A DNA stretch of 64,000 nucleotides from Paenibacillus timonensis (GCF_022427145.1 NZ_JAKSXN010000027.1:1-64000); one strand, 5' to 3'. Shown: positions 26,901 through 36,787, numbered from the stretch's first letter. Notes: a model not told the origin generated them from the sequence alone. Translations and numbers: made by a program.

Positions 26901-27229
26901 CGCTGATGATTCGCAAGAATGCCGATGAAGTCGGAGGGCTAAGCAATGTCGGGGATGCAGGATCAGAGGTTGCGGCCGCATCGGAAGGTACAGGTTCCAT
27001 TCAGCATGCCTATGTTCGCGGGGTCATAGACTTCCTCTTCGAGGAAGAAGATGGTTGGGTCATTGTTGATTTCAAGACGGACAGCTTAACAGAAGAGAAG
27101 CTGCAGTCGTTCATTGACTTCTACCGGCCGCAGGTTCAGGCTTATGCGTCAGAATGGGAGCAGACTTTTGGTTATCAGGTGAAAGAAGCGGGGTTGTATT
27201 TTGTTCAGTTGGGAAAATGGCTTTCGTGA
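23930..27229 (+). CDS. AddA-like UvrD-family helicase-nuclease
   Basis: A superfamily 1A helicase of 1099 residues. Visible motifs in order: VEAGAGSGKTTSLVGRLLAL (Walker A, about residue 30), ITFTNKAADEMKERF, LLVDEFQDTDPIQAE (about 360), VGDPKQSIYRFRRAD, LTANFRS, MNLHKAKGLEAPVVFLACP and LLYVAATRPKQ. The C-terminus has a nuclease motif GVIDFLFEEEDGWVIVDFKTD near 1046. With the AddB-like partner it should form a dual-nuclease enzyme acting on DNA ends. Being in a defence operon it may degrade phage DNA or process cleaved ends, which is inference. Confidence 0.9.
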   Translation: MTESYRLTAPADQADRDRILTDLDTTLLVEAGAGSGKTTSLVGRLLALIESGVDIGQIAAITFTNKAADEMKERFRLALEKAYRRSSGGSFVRERLSEALGNLDLIFIGTIHSFCGALLRERPIEAGLDPSFEEMDEESDKEFRASCWDEYMAELDGEARLQLEELVSLRVDVNTLRDVFDRVSLFTDVELPCEERERPNFDRIRDTLLPLLEAAAPYIPTVEPEKGWDPVQKLVRQTRQKLRYIDLSDDMRMLEIAKEFDRKLDVTLNRWTSKEHAGEMKKLFPDWQINVLVPFLQAWREYLYPKLIRFVRPVLDDYKRRRYAAGKLNFQDLLMEAAKLVREHNEVRAYFAERYQRLLVDEFQDTDPIQAELMFLLTGSAEGGGFEKNWRRLTPRPGALFVVGDPKQSIYRFRRADISIYNEVKARIQECGAVCRLTANFRSVHSIGDFINGQFVGKFPSSETEVQAAFVKMETRVDDPKGARKTPHGIYVLPYPKMPGGKAAVAQADAEQVAAYISWACKNGNLQIADRDGGSRDAVPSDFLILTKTREFIHLYAEQLDSFGVPADTSGSTTVYEELLALYQLARYLEDSADKPALLAVMRGMLFGLSDRQLWAYKQEGYSFSLFDLPASEECSEGAKAVVTVLGRLQKYKGWVRTLSAAAAFSHIVDDLGVLPYVSTLPAGSVRAGTLVRMLQLLHGDPAASSSWSELCRLIEHMLADRGMETSSLYAGGNQAVRIMNLHKAKGLEAPVVFLACPCGESDHDATQYIDRSADPAAGYFTISKSIGEFKTELIAQPIGWSEMNERERAFSNAEKDRLLYVAATRPKQILVISLYPDQPAKCPWTPLVVGMDLARELDVPAMKPETKAELAEGPDLQGVSDARKLRVEAISEPTYAVLSVTSQTKASGDTPEWSAEGKGMAFGSVVHRTLELLGKGLPESELEDTIRFLADDEGMAEDFISEAARVVRNVTASELWQRSLRARRRLFEVPLMIRKNADEVGGLSNVGDAGSEVAAASEGTGSIQHAYVRGVIDFLFEEEDGWVIVDFKTDSLTEEKLQSFIDFYRPQVQAYASEWEQTFGYQVKEAGLYFVQLGKWLS

Positions 27230-27334
27230 TGAAGTAACGTAGTATTTGGGTATTTGGAATTAGTTTAACAGGAATTTTAGGAAGTGGTGTCGAATATGAA
27301 AATAACTATGTCTCGGTAAAACTAGAGGTGCATA

Positions 27335-30300
27335 ATGGAAATTCTGAATAACATCGACCGTCTACTCGGCGATGACCTTAAACAATCGATCCGAAAAGGT
27401 TCGCGGCTATCGATCGCAGCATCTTGCTTTTCGATCTACGCCTATGAAGCATTAATGAAAGAGCTGAATCAGGTGGAAGAAGTGCGGTTTATCTTCACTT
27501 CACCTACCTTTATCGCGGATAGCTTTAAGAAAGAGAAGCGAGAGTTTTACATTCCGAAGTTGAACCGGGAGAAGAGCCTGTATGGTTCTGAGTTTGAAAT
27601 CCGGCTAAAAAATGAAATGAACCTCAAAGCGATTGCAAAAGAATGCAGCGATTGGATTCGTAAGAAAGTTACTTTCAAGTCGAATCGCACTTCAGGTGCA
27701 CTGCAAGGAATGTTGAATTTGCAGACATCTGACGATGCCATCACATACATGCCAATCGATGGCTTTACGACGGTCGATTTTGGATATGAGAAAGGCAACG
27801 CTCTATCTAAGATGGTGAACAAATTCAATGAGGTTCCGTTTACTAAAATGTATTTCGATTTGTTCAATCAAGTGTGGAATGACAAAAGCAAACTCGAAGA
27901 TGTGACAAATCAGGTGGCCGAGCACATTTCATCCGTTTATAAAGAAAACTCGCCTGAGTTCATCTATTACGTCATTTTGTATAATATCTTCAATGAGTTC
28001 TTGTCAGATATTACGGAAGACATACTGCCGAATGAAGCAACTGGATTCAAAGATACAGAAATCTGGAAGCGGCTTTATCACTTTCAGAAAGATGCTGTGC
28101 TCGGTGCCATTAACAAGCTTGAGAAATACAACGGCTGTATCCTTGCAGATAGTGTCGGCCTCGGTAAAACATTCACTGCCCTTGGCATTATCAAGTATTA
28201 CGAGCTTCGCAACAAGTCGGTCTTGCTGCTATGCCCGAAGAAGCTTGGTGATAACTGGCTCACGTACAAACAAAACGTGACCAACAACATCTTGTACGCC
28301 GACCGTCTGCGATACGATGTACTCTATCATACGGACATTTCTCGTGATAGAGGAAAGTCCAATGACATTCCACTCGACAGATTGAACTGGGGCAACTATG
28401 ACCTGCTCGTCATCGACGAATCGCACAACTTCCGCAATAATGAAGCGAAGAAGGACAAAGAGACCCGGTATCAGAAGTTGATGCGGAAAGTTCTCAAGAG
28501 CGGTGTTAAGACGAAAGTACTGATGTTGTCGGCAACTCCAGTGAATAACAAATTCATGGATCTTCGTAATCAGCTTGCTCTGGCGTATGAGGGAAATCCC
28601 GAGGAGATCAACAACAAGTTAGGCACGGAGCGGGGTATCAACGACATCTTCAAACGAGCCCAGTCTGCCTTCAATCAGTGGTCTAAGCTGGATGCCGCTG
28701 AACGGACGACGGAGACGCTGCTGGGTATGCTTGACTTTGATTTCTTCGAGCTGTTGGACAGTCTGACCATCGCTCGCTCCCGCAAGCACATTCAGAAGTA
28801 TTACAAAGCTGAGGAGATCGGCGAATTTCCTAAGCGATTGCCGCCTTTATCCAAGTTCTGCAACCTGACAGGAAGAACAGATGTCATCGGCTATAATGAT
28901 ATTTTTATGGAGTTGTCCAGAATCAACCTCGGCATTTATGCTCCGTTCAAGTACATTCAACCGAGTCGCTTGCGACTGTATGAAGAAATGTACGATACGA
29001 GTGTAAAAGGCGGAAGCGGGAGCTTCAAGCAATTGGACCGAGAAGGTAGCTTACAGCTCCTGATGCGGATCAATTTGCTCAAGCGGTTAGAGAGCTCGGT
29101 GGAATCTTTCAGGTTGACGCTGTCCAAGATGATATCCAAGCTCGGTCAGACATTGGACAGAATTGAGGCATATGAGCGAAGTGGAAAGTCAGATGCGGTA
29201 GGATACACAGAAATTGAAGATGCCAGTCTCGATGATGACGATTGGTTGGACGATGACTTTACAATCGGGGACACCATCAAGATCAGTCTGTCCGATATGG
29301 ACGTGCTTCGATGGAAAGAAGATTTGATGAGCGATCACCAAATTCTATCTGCTCTTCACGAAGAGATGCAGAAAGTATCGCCCGAGCATGACGAGAAGCT
29401 GAATGCCTTGAAACAGGTCATCGATGATAAAATCAGACAACCAATCAATCCGGGCAATCGTAAAGTGATCATCTTTAGTGCATTTACGGACACCGCGGCG
29501 TATTTGTACAACCATCTATCTGCATATATGAAGTCGAAATACAACATCGATACTGCCAAAATTGTTGGCAGCGATGAGAACAAGAATACCGCCGGACTTC
29601 GGAATGATATCAGTACATTGCTTACCTGCTTCTCGCCGCGATCCAAGGAGAAGAAGCTGACCATGCCAGATGTGGATGGAGAAATCGATTTGCTCATTGC
29701 GTCTGATTGCATCTCCGAGGGGCAAAACTTGCAGGATTGCGATTTTCTCATCAATTATGATATTCACTGGAATCCGGTACGAATCATCCAGCGGTTTGGA
29801 CGAGTTGATCGAATCGGCTCCCAAAACAAATCCATTCAGCTCGTGAACTTCTGGCCTAACATGACGCTGGATGAATATATTCAATTGAAAGAACGGGTCG
29901 AGAATCGCATGGTCATTATGGATATGACAGCAACTGGCGACGACAATGTGCTGTTTAATCAATCCAGCGATCTGGAATACCGAAAGCAGCAGCTTAATCG
30001 CTTGCAGAAGGAAGTTGTCGATCTGGATGACATGAATACCGGAGTATCTATAACGGATTTAGGTCTCAATGACTTCCGCATGGATTTGGTGAACTACGTC
30101 AAAGAGAATGGCGAACTGGATACCGTTCCTAGCGGACTACATGCTGTTGTTTCTGCTGATGAAGATAATGGAGTACAGCCCGGCGTCATATTCGTTCTTC
30201 GCAATGTAAATGAAGAACTGAACCCGGACAAGCAGAATCGCTTGCATCCTTTCTACCTGGTCTACCTGAGTGACGATGGTGAAGTCGTCACCAATCATAT

Positions 30301-30589
30301 GGATGTCAAGAAGACACTCGATGTTCTGCGTGCCCTGTGCAGAGGACAATCTGAACCTGTCTTGGAGGCGTGTCGCAGCTTCAATCAAGCGACGAAAGAC
30401 GGCAGGAAGATGGATGCTTACTCCATGCTGTTGGAGGAAGCGATCCGCTCTATTGTACAGGTGAAGGAAGAAGGCGATCTGGATAGCTTGTTCAGTTCGG
30501 GCGGCACAACGGCTTTAATCGATTCCGTCAAAGGTCTTGAAGATTTTGAACTCATTACCTTTGTTGTCATCCGGCAGGTGAGTGCATGA
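27335..30589 (+). CDS. SNF2-type helicase with N-terminal phospholipase D-like domain
   Basis: This 1084-residue protein begins with a PLD-like region (about residues 1-150; KGSRLSIAASCFSIYAYEAL) as in many restriction-associated helicases. It continues with superfamily 2 motifs: ILADSVGLGKTFTALGII (about 270), LLVIDESHNFRN (about 360), MLSATPVNN, SDCISEGQNLQDCD and IQRFGRVDRIG (about 820). The product probably translocates on DNA for the adjoining type III-like restriction genes. ATG 27335 follows AGAGGTG. Stop and next start overlap. Confidence 0.88.
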   Translation: MEILNNIDRLLGDDLKQSIRKGSRLSIAASCFSIYAYEALMKELNQVEEVRFIFTSPTFIADSFKKEKREFYIPKLNREKSLYGSEFEIRLKNEMNLKAIAKECSDWIRKKVTFKSNRTSGALQGMLNLQTSDDAITYMPIDGFTTVDFGYEKGNALSKMVNKFNEVPFTKMYFDLFNQVWNDKSKLEDVTNQVAEHISSVYKENSPEFIYYVILYNIFNEFLSDITEDILPNEATGFKDTEIWKRLYHFQKDAVLGAINKLEKYNGCILADSVGLGKTFTALGIIKYYELRNKSVLLLCPKKLGDNWLTYKQNVTNNILYADRLRYDVLYHTDISRDRGKSNDIPLDRLNWGNYDLLVIDESHNFRNNEAKKDKETRYQKLMRKVLKSGVKTKVLMLSATPVNNKFMDLRNQLALAYEGNPEEINNKLGTERGINDIFKRAQSAFNQWSKLDAAERTTETLLGMLDFDFFELLDSLTIARSRKHIQKYYKAEEIGEFPKRLPPLSKFCNLTGRTDVIGYNDIFMELSRINLGIYAPFKYIQPSRLRLYEEMYDTSVKGGSGSFKQLDREGSLQLLMRINLLKRLESSVESFRLTLSKMISKLGQTLDRIEAYERSGKSDAVGYTEIEDASLDDDDWLDDDFTIGDTIKISLSDMDVLRWKEDLMSDHQILSALHEEMQKVSPEHDEKLNALKQVIDDKIRQPINPGNRKVIIFSAFTDTAAYLYNHLSAYMKSKYNIDTAKIVGSDENKNTAGLRNDISTLLTCFSPRSKEKKLTMPDVDGEIDLLIASDCISEGQNLQDCDFLINYDIHWNPVRIIQRFGRVDRIGSQNKSIQLVNFWPNMTLDEYIQLKERVENRMVIMDMTATGDDNVLFNQSSDLEYRKQQLNRLQKEVVDLDDMNTGVSITDLGLNDFRMDLVNYVKENGELDTVPSGLHAVVSADEDNGVQPGVIFVLRNVNEELNPDKQNRLHPFYLVYLSDDGEVVTNHMDVKKTLDVLRALCRGQSEPVLEACRSFNQATKDGRKMDAYSMLLEEAIRSIVQVKEEGDLDSLFSSGGTTALIDSVKGLEDFELITFVVIRQVSA

Positions 30590-31242
30590 TGTTCCAGCTA
30601 CCATCAAGCACACTTGTGAATCGCAAAATACCGAAAAGTAAGTTCTATGAGAAGCTTCACGCCAATCAACATCTAAAGGAACTGTTTACCGAGCAAGTCG
30701 AGTCGATCATCTGGAAGCACAAACTATCCAAAGAGACGATCCGACTTGAACCGCAAGATGACATACAAGAAGTTCAGGTGTTTGAGGTTCACTTGAAAGA
30801 GCGAACCTACTCACTTGATTTGTTGCGGAGCATCGACAAGGCGATTCCTTATCCTATACTGCACGTCATTATATACGAAGATCAGGCAAAGCTCGCAATC
30901 GCCTACAAGGAGCGGAATCAGACCGATGACAACCGCTCCGTTGTACGTTCCTATCACGAATCGGAATGGCAGCCTGTAGAAGAATTGAAGCTGGACATCA
31001 TTCAAGGACTTGATTTAAAGGCCGTATACGAGAACATCATCCGTCAACTGCTGCCGATGAACTCGAAGCCGGAAATGGAACTTACAGCCGTTCTGGAGCG
31101 ACAGGCAAGCATAGATAAGCTGACGCTAGAATGCCAGCGGCTGGAGTCGAAGATTCGCGGAGAAAAGCAGTTTAATCGAAAAGTCGAGTTAAATATAGAA
31201 CTGCAACAGAAACGAAAAGAATTGAATCAGCTTCTCAACTAA
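30586..31242 (+). CDS. DUF4391 domain protein
   Basis: The 218-residue product matches the DUF4391 pattern: MFQLPSSTLVNRKIPKSKFY, IIWKHKLSKETIRL, VFEVHLKERTYSLDLLRSID and HVIIYEDQAKLAIAYKE. Genes of this family usually lie between a PLD/SNF2 helicase and a type III-like methylase, exactly as here. The biochemical role is unknown. The C-terminal 50 residues form a coiled coil. ATG 30586 overlaps the helicase stop by 4 bp. Confidence 0.85.
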   Translation: MMFQLPSSTLVNRKIPKSKFYEKLHANQHLKELFTEQVESIIWKHKLSKETIRLEPQDDIQEVQVFEVHLKERTYSLDLLRSIDKAIPYPILHVIIYEDQAKLAIAYKERNQTDDNRSVVRSYHESEWQPVEELKLDIIQGLDLKAVYENIIRQLLPMNSKPEMELTAVLERQASIDKLTLECQRLESKIRGEKQFNRKVELNIELQQKRKELNQLLN

Positions 31243-31263
31243 GTAACTGGAGGTCAATCTTTC

Positions 31264-33132
31264 ATGAACAAACTGACGATGAAATCAGTCGATCTGACTC
31301 AGGTCAATATCGACAAAATTGCGGAACTATTTCCTAATGTAATCACCGAGGCAAGGGATGAACAAGGAAAGATCAAGCGTGCGGTTGACTTTGATTTATT
31401 GAAGCAAGAACTATCCGATATTCTCGTTGAAGGAGAGAAAGAGCGATATCAGTTGACTTGGCCGGGTAAAAAGGAAGCTATCCTTCAGGCCAATGCTACA
31501 ATTGATAAAACACTACGACCAGTTAAAGAAGACAGTGTAAACTGGGAGAATACGCAGAATCTTTACATCGAAGGTGACAACCTAGAAGTACTGAAGTTAC
31601 TTCAAGAATCTTACTTAAATAAAGTCAAGATGATTTACATTGATCCACCGTATAATACCGGTAATGATTTTATTTATAAAGATGATTTCAAAGAGTCTTC
31701 TGAAGAATACTTGGAAGAATCGGGACAAGCAGACAGCTCTGGGAACCGCCTAGTTCCAAACCCATCCACTAACGGAAGATTTCATAGTGATTGGTTGACA
31801 ATGATTTATTCAAGACTAAAAGTTGCTAGGAATTTATTAAGGGAAGATGGATTGATTTTCCTAAGTATTGATGAAAATGAAGTAGATAATCTCAGGAAGG
31901 TTTGCAACGAGGTTTTTGGTCGGGAAAATTATATTACGTCCATTGTATGGGAGAAAAGATTCACCCGTAGTAATAATGCTAAGATGTTTGCTTCTTTAAC
32001 CGATTATATTCTATTGTACAGAAAGAGCCCTCAGGTTGCTGAAATAAAAGAGCAAAGAAATGAAAAGTCAGATTCCATCTATAGTAATCCGGATAATGAT
32101 CCACGGGGTGTCTGGACAAGTGTTTCCTATGTCAATCCAGCAACTAAGGAACAAAGACCGAATTTGGTGTATTCAATAACAAATCCGATTAATGGCAGTG
32201 TTGTTGTGCATCCAACAAATGCGTGGAAATATGAATATAGTACACATGAAAAGCACGTGAAAGAGAATCGCTTATACTGGGGGAAAAATGGGGAAAACAC
32301 TTACCCACGTCTTAAAAAGTTTCTTTCTGAGCTTGACGGGGGCATTGTCCCAGTTAACCTCTGGTTCCATAAAGATGTTGGAACAACCGATGCCGCAAGT
32401 AAGCAACTCGAAGAATTGATGGGTAAGAAGTTATTTGATTTTCCTAAGCCAGCTTCTTTGATAAACAGGATGATAAGACTCGCAACTTCTGAAGACGACA
32501 TTATACTCGATTTCTTTTCTGGCTCTGCAACTACCGCTCATGCTGTAATGCAACTTAATGCAGAGGATCAGGGAAATCGTAAATTTATTATGGTTCAATT
32601 ACCCGAAGAAACAATCGAAACGTCCGAAGCCTATAAGACAGGATACAAAAACATTTGCGAAATCGGCAAAGAACGCATCCGTCGTGCTGCCAAAAAGATC
32701 AAAGAAGAAACCGGAGCAGACATTGATTACGGCTTCCGAGTATACCGAGTAGACTCCAGCAACATGAAAGATGTCTATTACACTCCGGAGAAGCTAGGCC
32801 AGATGAATCTAGATGACATGGCGTCGAACATCAAAGAAGACCGTACTGGGGAAGACTTGCTGATTCAAGTGATGCTGGAGTGTGGACTAGAGCTTTCATT
32901 GCCGATGGAATCCAAAGAAATCGAAGGCAAGACTGTCCACTACGTTGCAGGCAACTCCTTAATCGCTTGCTTTGATGAAGAGGTATCAGAGTCACTCATC
33001 CAGAAAATCGCTGAGGATCAACCGCTTCGTGTGGTATTCCGTGACAGCTCTTTCCGGGATGATTCTGCTCGCATCAATGTTGAAGAACTGTTCAAGCTAC
33101 TCTCCCCAAGCACTGAAATTCAAGTGCTGTAA
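31264..33132 (+). CDS. mod: Type III restriction-modification methyltransferase (Mod)
   Basis: An N6-adenine methyltransferase of beta order: catalytic motif DPPYNTGNDFIYKDDF at about residue 127 comes before the AdoMet-binding motif DFFSGSATTAHAV at about 417. The region between is variable and holds target recognition. Length 622 is normal for Mod. It should methylate one strand of an asymmetric site and also give specificity to Res. ATG 31264 with GGAGG upstream. The motif is not predictable by eye. Confidence 0.93.
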   Translation: MNKLTMKSVDLTQVNIDKIAELFPNVITEARDEQGKIKRAVDFDLLKQELSDILVEGEKERYQLTWPGKKEAILQANATIDKTLRPVKEDSVNWENTQNLYIEGDNLEVLKLLQESYLNKVKMIYIDPPYNTGNDFIYKDDFKESSEEYLEESGQADSSGNRLVPNPSTNGRFHSDWLTMIYSRLKVARNLLREDGLIFLSIDENEVDNLRKVCNEVFGRENYITSIVWEKRFTRSNNAKMFASLTDYILLYRKSPQVAEIKEQRNEKSDSIYSNPDNDPRGVWTSVSYVNPATKEQRPNLVYSITNPINGSVVVHPTNAWKYEYSTHEKHVKENRLYWGKNGENTYPRLKKFLSELDGGIVPVNLWFHKDVGTTDAASKQLEELMGKKLFDFPKPASLINRMIRLATSEDDIILDFFSGSATTAHAVMQLNAEDQGNRKFIMVQLPEETIETSEAYKTGYKNICEIGKERIRRAAKKIKEETGADIDYGFRVYRVDSSNMKDVYYTPEKLGQMNLDDMASNIKEDRTGEDLLIQVMLECGLELSLPMESKEIEGKTVHYVAGNSLIACFDEEVSESLIQKIAEDQPLRVVFRDSSFRDDSARINVEELFKLLSPSTEIQVL

Positions 33133-33147
33133 GGAAGGTGACCAGCG

Positions 33148-36100
33148 ATGAAAATTAAATTCAAACATCAGAAGTTCCAGTTGGATGCAGTAAAGAGCAT
33201 CGTTGACGTGTTTCAAGGACAGCCCAACGAATCCTCCCGTTTTACGCTGGATAAAGGACGGCGGCAAAAGAGTGTGGAAATGGGCGACCTCTTTCAACAA
33301 ACAGCAAGCAGTGATTCGGAATTTGGATTCAAGAACAACCCCATCAAGCTTGTCGATCAGGAAGTTCTGAGCAACATTCAAGCGACGCAACGCCAGTATG
33401 GGTTGAAACTATCTGAGCGGCTTGAGGGCAAATATAATTTGACGGTTGAAATGGAAACCGGTACGGGTAAAACCTATACGTATATTCGGACGATGTTCGA
33501 GTTATACAAAAAGTACGGCTGGAGCAAATTCATTATCGTTGTTCCTTCGATCGCGATCCGTGAAGGCGTTCTGAAGACGTTTCAGATTACCGAAGACCAT
33601 TTCATGACGGAGTATGGATCGAAGGCACGTTACTTCGTATATAATTCCAAGGACTTGCCTCATATCGATAGGTTCGCAAGTGACGCTGGCATTAACGTAA
33701 TGATTATTAACGCTCAGGCCTTTAATGCGAGAGGCAAGGATGCAAGAAGAATCACAATGGAGCTGGATGACTTTCAATCTCGACGACCGATTGATGTAAT
33801 CGCCAGCACCAATCCAATACTCATCATCGATGAGCCGCAATCGGTTGAAGGGCAGAAGACGAAAGAGGCATTGAAGGATTTCAAAGCGTTGTTTACGATG
33901 CGATATTCGGCAACGCATCGGGAAGACTACAACAAAGTCTATCGCCTCGATGCACTGGATGCCTACAACATGAAGCTGGTCAAGAAGATTAGCGTGAAAG
34001 GCATCTCGGTCAAAGGATCAAGCGGAACAAACAGCTATGTGTACCTTGAAGGTATAGATGTCAGTGATAAGCATGCTCCTGTAGCCCGGCTTGAGTATGA
34101 AAAGCGAACCAAAACCGTATTAACCAAAGTATCCAAGAAGATCGTCACAGGCGATGACCTCTATCAATTATCCGAGAATTTGGAGCAGTATAAAGGTTAC
34201 AAGGTATCCGAGATCAACGGCCAGAATAACAGTATCAGCTTTATTAACGGAGTCACGCTGTTCGCCGGAGACGTGCAAGGTGATGTCAGCGAGCTGCATT
34301 TCCGGCGAATCCAGATTCGGGAGACGCTGAAATCACACTTCGAGAAGGAGCGGGTGCTGTTTCATAAAGGAATTAAAGTGCTCTCACTCTTCTTCATCGA
34401 CGAAGTTGCTAAGTATCGACAATACGATCAAGACGGCAACGAACGGAACGGCGATTATGCAGATATATTTGAAGAAGAATACATGGAACTCCTGAACGAA
34501 CAACTGTCCTTGTTCGCAAACGACCCATATGTTCAATATTTGAATAACATTCGAGTAAAGGCTACGCATAAAGGGTACTTCTCCATTGACAAAAAGAGCA
34601 ATCGGTTCATTGATTCTAAAGTGTCTGCCAGAGAAACCGATTCCGATGATGCGGATGCATATGATCTGATTATGCGGCAGAAGGAGCAACTTCTCAGCTT
34701 TGAGGAGCCAACGCGTTTTATTTTCTCTCACTCGGCGTTGAAGGAAGGCTGGGACAACCCGAACGTATTCCAGATTTGCACGCTCAAGCACAGCGATTCC
34801 ACAATCAAGAAGCGGCAGGAAGTTGGGCGTGGATTGCGACTCTGCGTGAACAAGTATGGCGAACGGATCGATTCCACTATTCCGGGTATTGATGTTCATG
34901 AGATTAATGCATTGACCGTTGTCGCAAGCGAATCCTATGAGCAGTTTGCAAAGCAGCTCCAGGGAGAGATTGCCGCGACATTGTCGGATCGCCCACGCAA
35001 GGCGGATAATAGCTTCTTCTTGGATAAAGTCCTCGTGAACGCCCGCGGCGAACAATTAAAGATCGAGGAGCGACTCGCAACCAAGTTGCAAAATGCGTTT
35101 ATTCGTAATGGCTATACAGACGATGACTACAATCTGACGGATGTTTACTTTACAGCCGTAGAAGAACAATCCATCAAACTGCCTGACGAACTAAATGCAC
35201 ATCAAGAGCAGCTTATTGAGTTGGTTAAAACGATCTACGTTGAAGGCAAGTCGGATATGATGAACGATGACCGGAAGAATACAGTTCCGAATATCACGGT
35301 GAACAGCAATTTCCATAAAAAAGAATTCAAAGAGTTGTGGAGCCGGATCAATAAGAGATCGGTTTACACTGTTCAGTTCGACTCGGAAGAATTAGTGCGG
35401 AAGAGCATCATGGCGATTGATATGAGCTTGGACGTTCCTTCCATTCGTTATTCCATCAAGCATGGGGAAATGAATGAGATCGAATCTCGTGAACAATTAA
35501 AGCAGGGAGAAGCGTTCAAAATTCGAGAGACGGACGCAGATTATGTTCATCAAGCTGCGGTTTCGAAGATCAAATACGACTTGATCGGCAAGCTGATGGA
35601 TGAAACAAAGCTTACCAGAAAAACAATTGTAGCTATTATGAAAGGCATCAAGCAAGCGAAGTTCATGCTGTTCCAGAAGAATCCTGAGGAGTTTATACTT
35701 CGAGCGTCCAGACTGATTAATGAGCAGAAGGCGACGACAATCATTGAATCTATCACGTATGATGTGATCAATGATACGTTCGATACAGATGTGTTTACGA
35801 AGAACACGCTGAAAGGACAGCTTGGTCAAAACGCGATAGCTGTTGAGAAGCACATCTATGACTATGTGGTGACGGATTCCAAGATTGAGCGGGCTTTTGC
35901 TAAAGAGCTGGATACGAGCAAGGAAGTACACATTTACGCTAAGCTGCCGCGGGGCTTCTACATCCCAACTCCAGTCGGCGACTACAATCCCGATTGGGCG
36001 ATTGTATTCAAAGAAGGTGACGTCAAGCATATTTACTTTATTGCTGAGACAAAAGGTTCTTTGGACTCCATGGAACTGCGTGAAGTGGAGAAGGCCAAGA

Positions 36101-36201
36101 TTGAATGTGCACGAAGGCATTTTGCTAAGCTGAATTCAGATCAATTGAAGTACGATGTGGTTAATAGCTACGAGAGGTTAATGGAAATTGTGAAAGGATA
36201 A
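33148..36201 (+). CDS. res: Type III restriction endonuclease subunit (Res)
   Basis: A 1017-residue superfamily 2 helicase-nuclease. Walker A METGTGKTYTYIRTMFELY is near residue 102-120, DEPQ box near 228, MRYSATHREDY near 252, and GRGLRLCVNKYGE near 560. The C-terminus has the PD-(D/E)XK nuclease motif YNPDWAIVFKEG, then YFIAETKGS (about 947-973). It forms a complex with Mod and cuts after ATP-driven encounter between sites. The gene starts 15 bp after mod, with AAGGAAGGTG upstream. Confidence 0.93.
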   Translation: MKIKFKHQKFQLDAVKSIVDVFQGQPNESSRFTLDKGRRQKSVEMGDLFQQTASSDSEFGFKNNPIKLVDQEVLSNIQATQRQYGLKLSERLEGKYNLTVEMETGTGKTYTYIRTMFELYKKYGWSKFIIVVPSIAIREGVLKTFQITEDHFMTEYGSKARYFVYNSKDLPHIDRFASDAGINVMIINAQAFNARGKDARRITMELDDFQSRRPIDVIASTNPILIIDEPQSVEGQKTKEALKDFKALFTMRYSATHREDYNKVYRLDALDAYNMKLVKKISVKGISVKGSSGTNSYVYLEGIDVSDKHAPVARLEYEKRTKTVLTKVSKKIVTGDDLYQLSENLEQYKGYKVSEINGQNNSISFINGVTLFAGDVQGDVSELHFRRIQIRETLKSHFEKERVLFHKGIKVLSLFFIDEVAKYRQYDQDGNERNGDYADIFEEEYMELLNEQLSLFANDPYVQYLNNIRVKATHKGYFSIDKKSNRFIDSKVSARETDSDDADAYDLIMRQKEQLLSFEEPTRFIFSHSALKEGWDNPNVFQICTLKHSDSTIKKRQEVGRGLRLCVNKYGERIDSTIPGIDVHEINALTVVASESYEQFAKQLQGEIAATLSDRPRKADNSFFLDKVLVNARGEQLKIEERLATKLQNAFIRNGYTDDDYNLTDVYFTAVEEQSIKLPDELNAHQEQLIELVKTIYVEGKSDMMNDDRKNTVPNITVNSNFHKKEFKELWSRINKRSVYTVQFDSEELVRKSIMAIDMSLDVPSIRYSIKHGEMNEIESREQLKQGEAFKIRETDADYVHQAAVSKIKYDLIGKLMDETKLTRKTIVAIMKGIKQAKFMLFQKNPEEFILRASRLINEQKATTIIESITYDVINDTFDTDVFTKNTLKGQLGQNAIAVEKHIYDYVVTDSKIERAFAKELDTSKEVHIYAKLPRGFYIPTPVGDYNPDWAIVFKEGDVKHIYFIAETKGSLDSMELREVEKAKIECARRHFAKLNSDQLKYDVVNSYERLMEIVKG

Positions 36202-36270
36202 TACAATTTTGATATAATCATTTTACCTGTTGATGGTTCTATTTATTCATAGTAATGGACGGTGAAGCTG

Positions 36271-36756
36271 TTGGCCAGTGCTGAAGAATTAGTAAAGCAA
36301 TTGAATGATATCCTTGAAGGTAAAGATGAAGAAAAAGTGGCGAATTTTTTAACTTGGGCTGTAAAGAAAGCAGGGCTTGGATTTGGAGAAGATACTGAGA
36401 AGTTTGGTTTTCCAATATTCAGGAAGGGAATATATTGGGCTGAATATGGAGAGAATATTGGCAGCGAGGAGAATAAACACAGGCCGGTTGCTTTCCTCTG
36501 GACTTCACGTGAATCGCCAATTGCAATTGTTGTTCCGTTGACAACTCAGAGACTGGCCGACGATTATTTTTTTCATGTAGACTTGGAACACTTTAATAAC
36601 ACTGCTCTAGTTGAACAAATTCGAACAATAAGTTTGAGACGCATTACTGGCCCATTACGTAGAAAAGGTCGAGTTGCATCTTTAAGTGATAAGGACGTAT
36701 CCAAGATCGATGAAGCTGTGAAAAAACTTTTAACAACAAGAACAAGTGTCTCTTGA
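36271..36756 (+). CDS. PemK/MazF-like toxin
   Basis: The product (about 161 residues) contains KGIYWAEYGENIGSEENKHRPV, AFLWTS..PIAIVVPLTTQR and LVEQIRTISLRRITGPL, the strand order of PemK/MazF ribonuclease toxins. An N-terminal helical extension of about 50 residues precedes the toxin fold. TTG 36271 is preceded by GGTGAAG; GTG 36262 is an alternative start. No protein antitoxin gene adjoins it. Instead, a promoter for a small RNA overlaps its stop codon (TTGACA at 36753). Possibly an RNA is involved in its control. Confidence 0.72.
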   Translation: MASAEELVKQLNDILEGKDEEKVANFLTWAVKKAGLGFGEDTEKFGFPIFRKGIYWAEYGENIGSEENKHRPVAFLWTSRESPIAIVVPLTTQRLADDYFFHVDLEHFNNTALVEQIRTISLRRITGPLRRKGRVASLSDKDVSKIDEAVKKLLTTRTSVS

Positions 36757-36781
36757 CAAGCTGAAACCACTTTGTCATAAT
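36753..36781 (+). promoter_or_regulatory. Strong sigma-A promoter of the first small RNA
   Basis: TTGACA (36753-36758), 17 bp, CATAAT (36776-36781), nearly consensus. The -35 box overlaps the stop codon of the MazF-like gene. Expected start near 36788. Confidence 0.8.
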
Positions 36782-36787
36782 AGGGTT

